This document shows positions 63,040 to 64,000 of a stretch of DNA of 64,000 nucleotides, piece by piece. The DNA is from a virus. The translations under genes were made by a program, and so were the position numbers. The first letter of the stretch is position 1. The number at the start of each line of letters is the position of its first letter. The notes under the pieces were generated by a model. That model saw nothing but the letters and a program-made list of their open reading frames with translations. It made no database searches and had not been told where the DNA came from. Location: positions 1 through 64,000 of the IMG/VR virus record IMGVR_UViG_3300044732_001952; one strand, given 5' to 3'.

Positions 63040-63365
63040 TTTTCTAGTTCTTTAATATTTTTTTTCACAACCATATGGAGTTCCATTAATTGGTCACCCC
63101 TGTCTTTAGAAGAAATATAATTATCATAATTTCTATGGACTCTAATTTTTTCCATTCTAATTACTTCAGAAATATTATTAATAGTGTCTTTTTGTCCGTT
63201 AACAACAGAAGTTAAACTATCAATAACTCTTTCATTTTTAGTTTTAATTTTATCCAACTTTCTTACCTCACCTGATTTAATACAAGAACGGAAAAAGAAG
63301 ATAAATAATAATCCCGATAAAATGTAGATTTTATATTTTTTTACAAACTCAATAATTTTTTTCAT
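63036..63365 (-). CDS. Small spanin-like protein
   Basis: 109 residues. Membrane helix about 10-26 (YKIYILSGLLFIFFF) with RSC after it, then a coiled coil (VIDSLTSVVNGQKDTI). Basic N-terminus inside. Same design as the 60134 protein but shorter, so the two may pair. Confidence 0.6.
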   Translation of the reverse strand: MKKIIEFVKKYKIYILSGLLFIFFFRSCIKSGEVRKLDKIKTKNERVIDSLTSVVNGQKDTINNISEVIRMEKIRVHRNYDNYISSKDRGDQLMELHMVVKKNIKELEK

Positions 63366-63429
63366 AGCCTTTTTATTTTTAATTTTAATTAATTTTATTT
63401 TAAAAGTATATCGTTTAATACTTATATAA

Positions 63430-63437
63430 ATATTTAT
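63430..63437 (+). promoter_or_regulatory. ATATTTAT start-proximal element
   Basis: Five bases before the ATG at 63443. Confidence 0.5.
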
Positions 63438-63442
63438 AAAAT

Positions 63443-63838
63443 ATGAATATTAAATCTTTAATAAAAGAAACTATCTTAAGGGAAGAAAAATTTCATGAGT
63501 TAAGTAGTGAAATTACTTTTACTTTTGACTTATATCATGATACAGGTGGTCATACAGCACAAAGAAAATGGAGACACGGGAGTGGTGAAAAAATATATGA
63601 TTATGACATTATTAACCTACTTGAGGATGCTAAAGATGAAATAATTTATAGTATTATAGATAATGAAATAAGACCTAATAGAAGATTTATAGTTTCAAGA
63701 GAAGGTGGTGATAATTTAAATGTTATTATTAATCCTGAAAAATTAGAAACAAATCATTGGAATCTGGTCACAATCACCGTGATGAAAAAACCTGATTTTA
63801 CTGTAAGTGCTGGACAATTACAAATATTTGTTCCATAA
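63443..63838 (+). CDS. Protein with capsid-targeting-like N-terminus
   Basis: 131 residues starting MNIKSLIKETILREEKFHEL; ILRE-E is the likely cut site. Body beta-rich (LSSEITFTFDLYHDTG, then VIINPEKLET). Divergent from the membrane-protein genes; ends at a terminator. Confidence 0.7.
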   Translation: MNIKSLIKETILREEKFHELSSEITFTFDLYHDTGGHTAQRKWRHGSGEKIYDYDIINLLEDAKDEIIYSIIDNEIRPNRRFIVSREGGDNLNVIINPEKLETNHWNLVTITVMKKPDFTVSAGQLQIFVP

Positions 63839-63872
63839 TAAAAAAAACCACAACATTAATTGTGGTTTTTTT
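63839..63872. terminator. Bidirectional intrinsic terminator
   Basis: AAAAACCACAACATTAATTGTGGTTTTT between convergent genes. Confidence 0.8.
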
Positions 63873-63877
63873 ATATT

Positions 63878-64000
63878 TTAATCATACAACCTTATTTCTA
63901 TTCCTTGTTCATATAAAACATTATTAATGTAATCAACATTGTCCATTGTTACAACAGTAATACTCTCATCACTGCCCCTATACGCAACAACATCTTTACC
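63878..64000 (-). CDS. Partial hypothetical protein, C-terminal end
   Basis: Open frame from the right edge to TAA at 63878-63880; ends NVLYEQGIEIRLYD. 40 codons visible. Not recognised. Confidence 0.5.
   Translation of the reverse strand, partial: GKDVVAYRGSDESITVVTMDNVDYINNVLYEQGIEIRLYD

Noticed and set aside
1-64000. CRISPR arrays, rRNA genes, insertion sequences
   Set aside because: No regularly spaced direct repeats, no rRNA motifs, and no transposase-like gene or terminal inverted repeats seen. The repeated short motifs are promoters, boxA and leader codons.

Overview
The window reads as part of a large, tailed, T4-related bacteriophage genome whose host is a member of Bacteroidota, most likely Flavobacteriia. 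The evidence for a phage: a gp19-type tail tube protein, gp23-type capsid segments, a muralytic and spanin-like cassette, Mom-like DNA-modification acetyltransferases, HNH endonucleases, dense small genes joined by ATGA or TAATG overlaps, and a tRNA load that covers all 20 amino acids. The evidence for the host group: Bacteroidota -7 promoter boxes (TAnnTTTG), a Bacteroidota-type tmRNA, a histone H1-like Hc1 protein, and two secreted proteins that end in type IX secretion (T9SS) sorting domains. The DNA is strongly A+T rich. There is no rRNA, no CRISPR array and no insertion sequence.

Layout. Positions 1-14,450 hold a partial nucleotidyltransferase-like gene, a T9SS-type secreted protein, members of a GAGSKWC protein family, several proteins with a recurring LIKKILKE-type N-terminus, two small RNAs, a tmRNA, a lipoprotein, a zincless Fpg/Nei glycosylase, a tail tube protein and a secreted DNA/RNA endonuclease. 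Positions 14,450-22,100 mix tRNAs, tRNA-like and structured RNAs with small genes and HNH endonucleases; one tRNA here is interrupted by about 200 nt. Positions 22,100-27,600 carry a microprotein, an SPFH protein, a ferritin with an N-terminal extension and an RNA-repair-like set. Positions 27,600-28,970 and 37,220-38,970 are tRNA arrays. Between them lie a five-gene two-component signalling cassette (28,965-34,020) and a type B T9SS protein (34,938-37,145). Positions 39,100-47,500 hold more LKE-type proteins, permuted gp23 segments, a PD-(D/E)XK nuclease with a capsid-targeting-like N-terminus, two Mom-like acetyltransferases, and a Ro60-like (DUF2828) protein next to a structured noncoding region of about 500 nt. 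Positions 47,500-54,700 hold chaperone, protease, RNase HII, NUDIX and Hc1 genes. Positions 54,770-63,400 form a lysis and structural block.

How it fits together. The strongest theme is that at least a dozen proteins begin with a short basic-hydrophobic segment ending in L/I-x-E. This is the form of the T4 capsid-targeting sequence cut by the prohead protease. I infer a large set of proteins packed in the head and possibly injected. Two of the longest carry the same motif internally, which suggests polyproteins. A second theme is promoter architecture. Many genes carry TATATTTG four bases before the ATG, implying leaderless mRNA. A different group, rich in the LKE proteins, carries ATATTTAT 4-8 bases before the start. 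A third theme is RNA: promoter, boxA-like antitermination signal, tmRNA, all-20 tRNAs, RNA-repair enzymes and a Ro-like protein together suggest a phage that supplies and protects its own translation apparatus. All functional statements come from reading motifs by eye; no database search was run.
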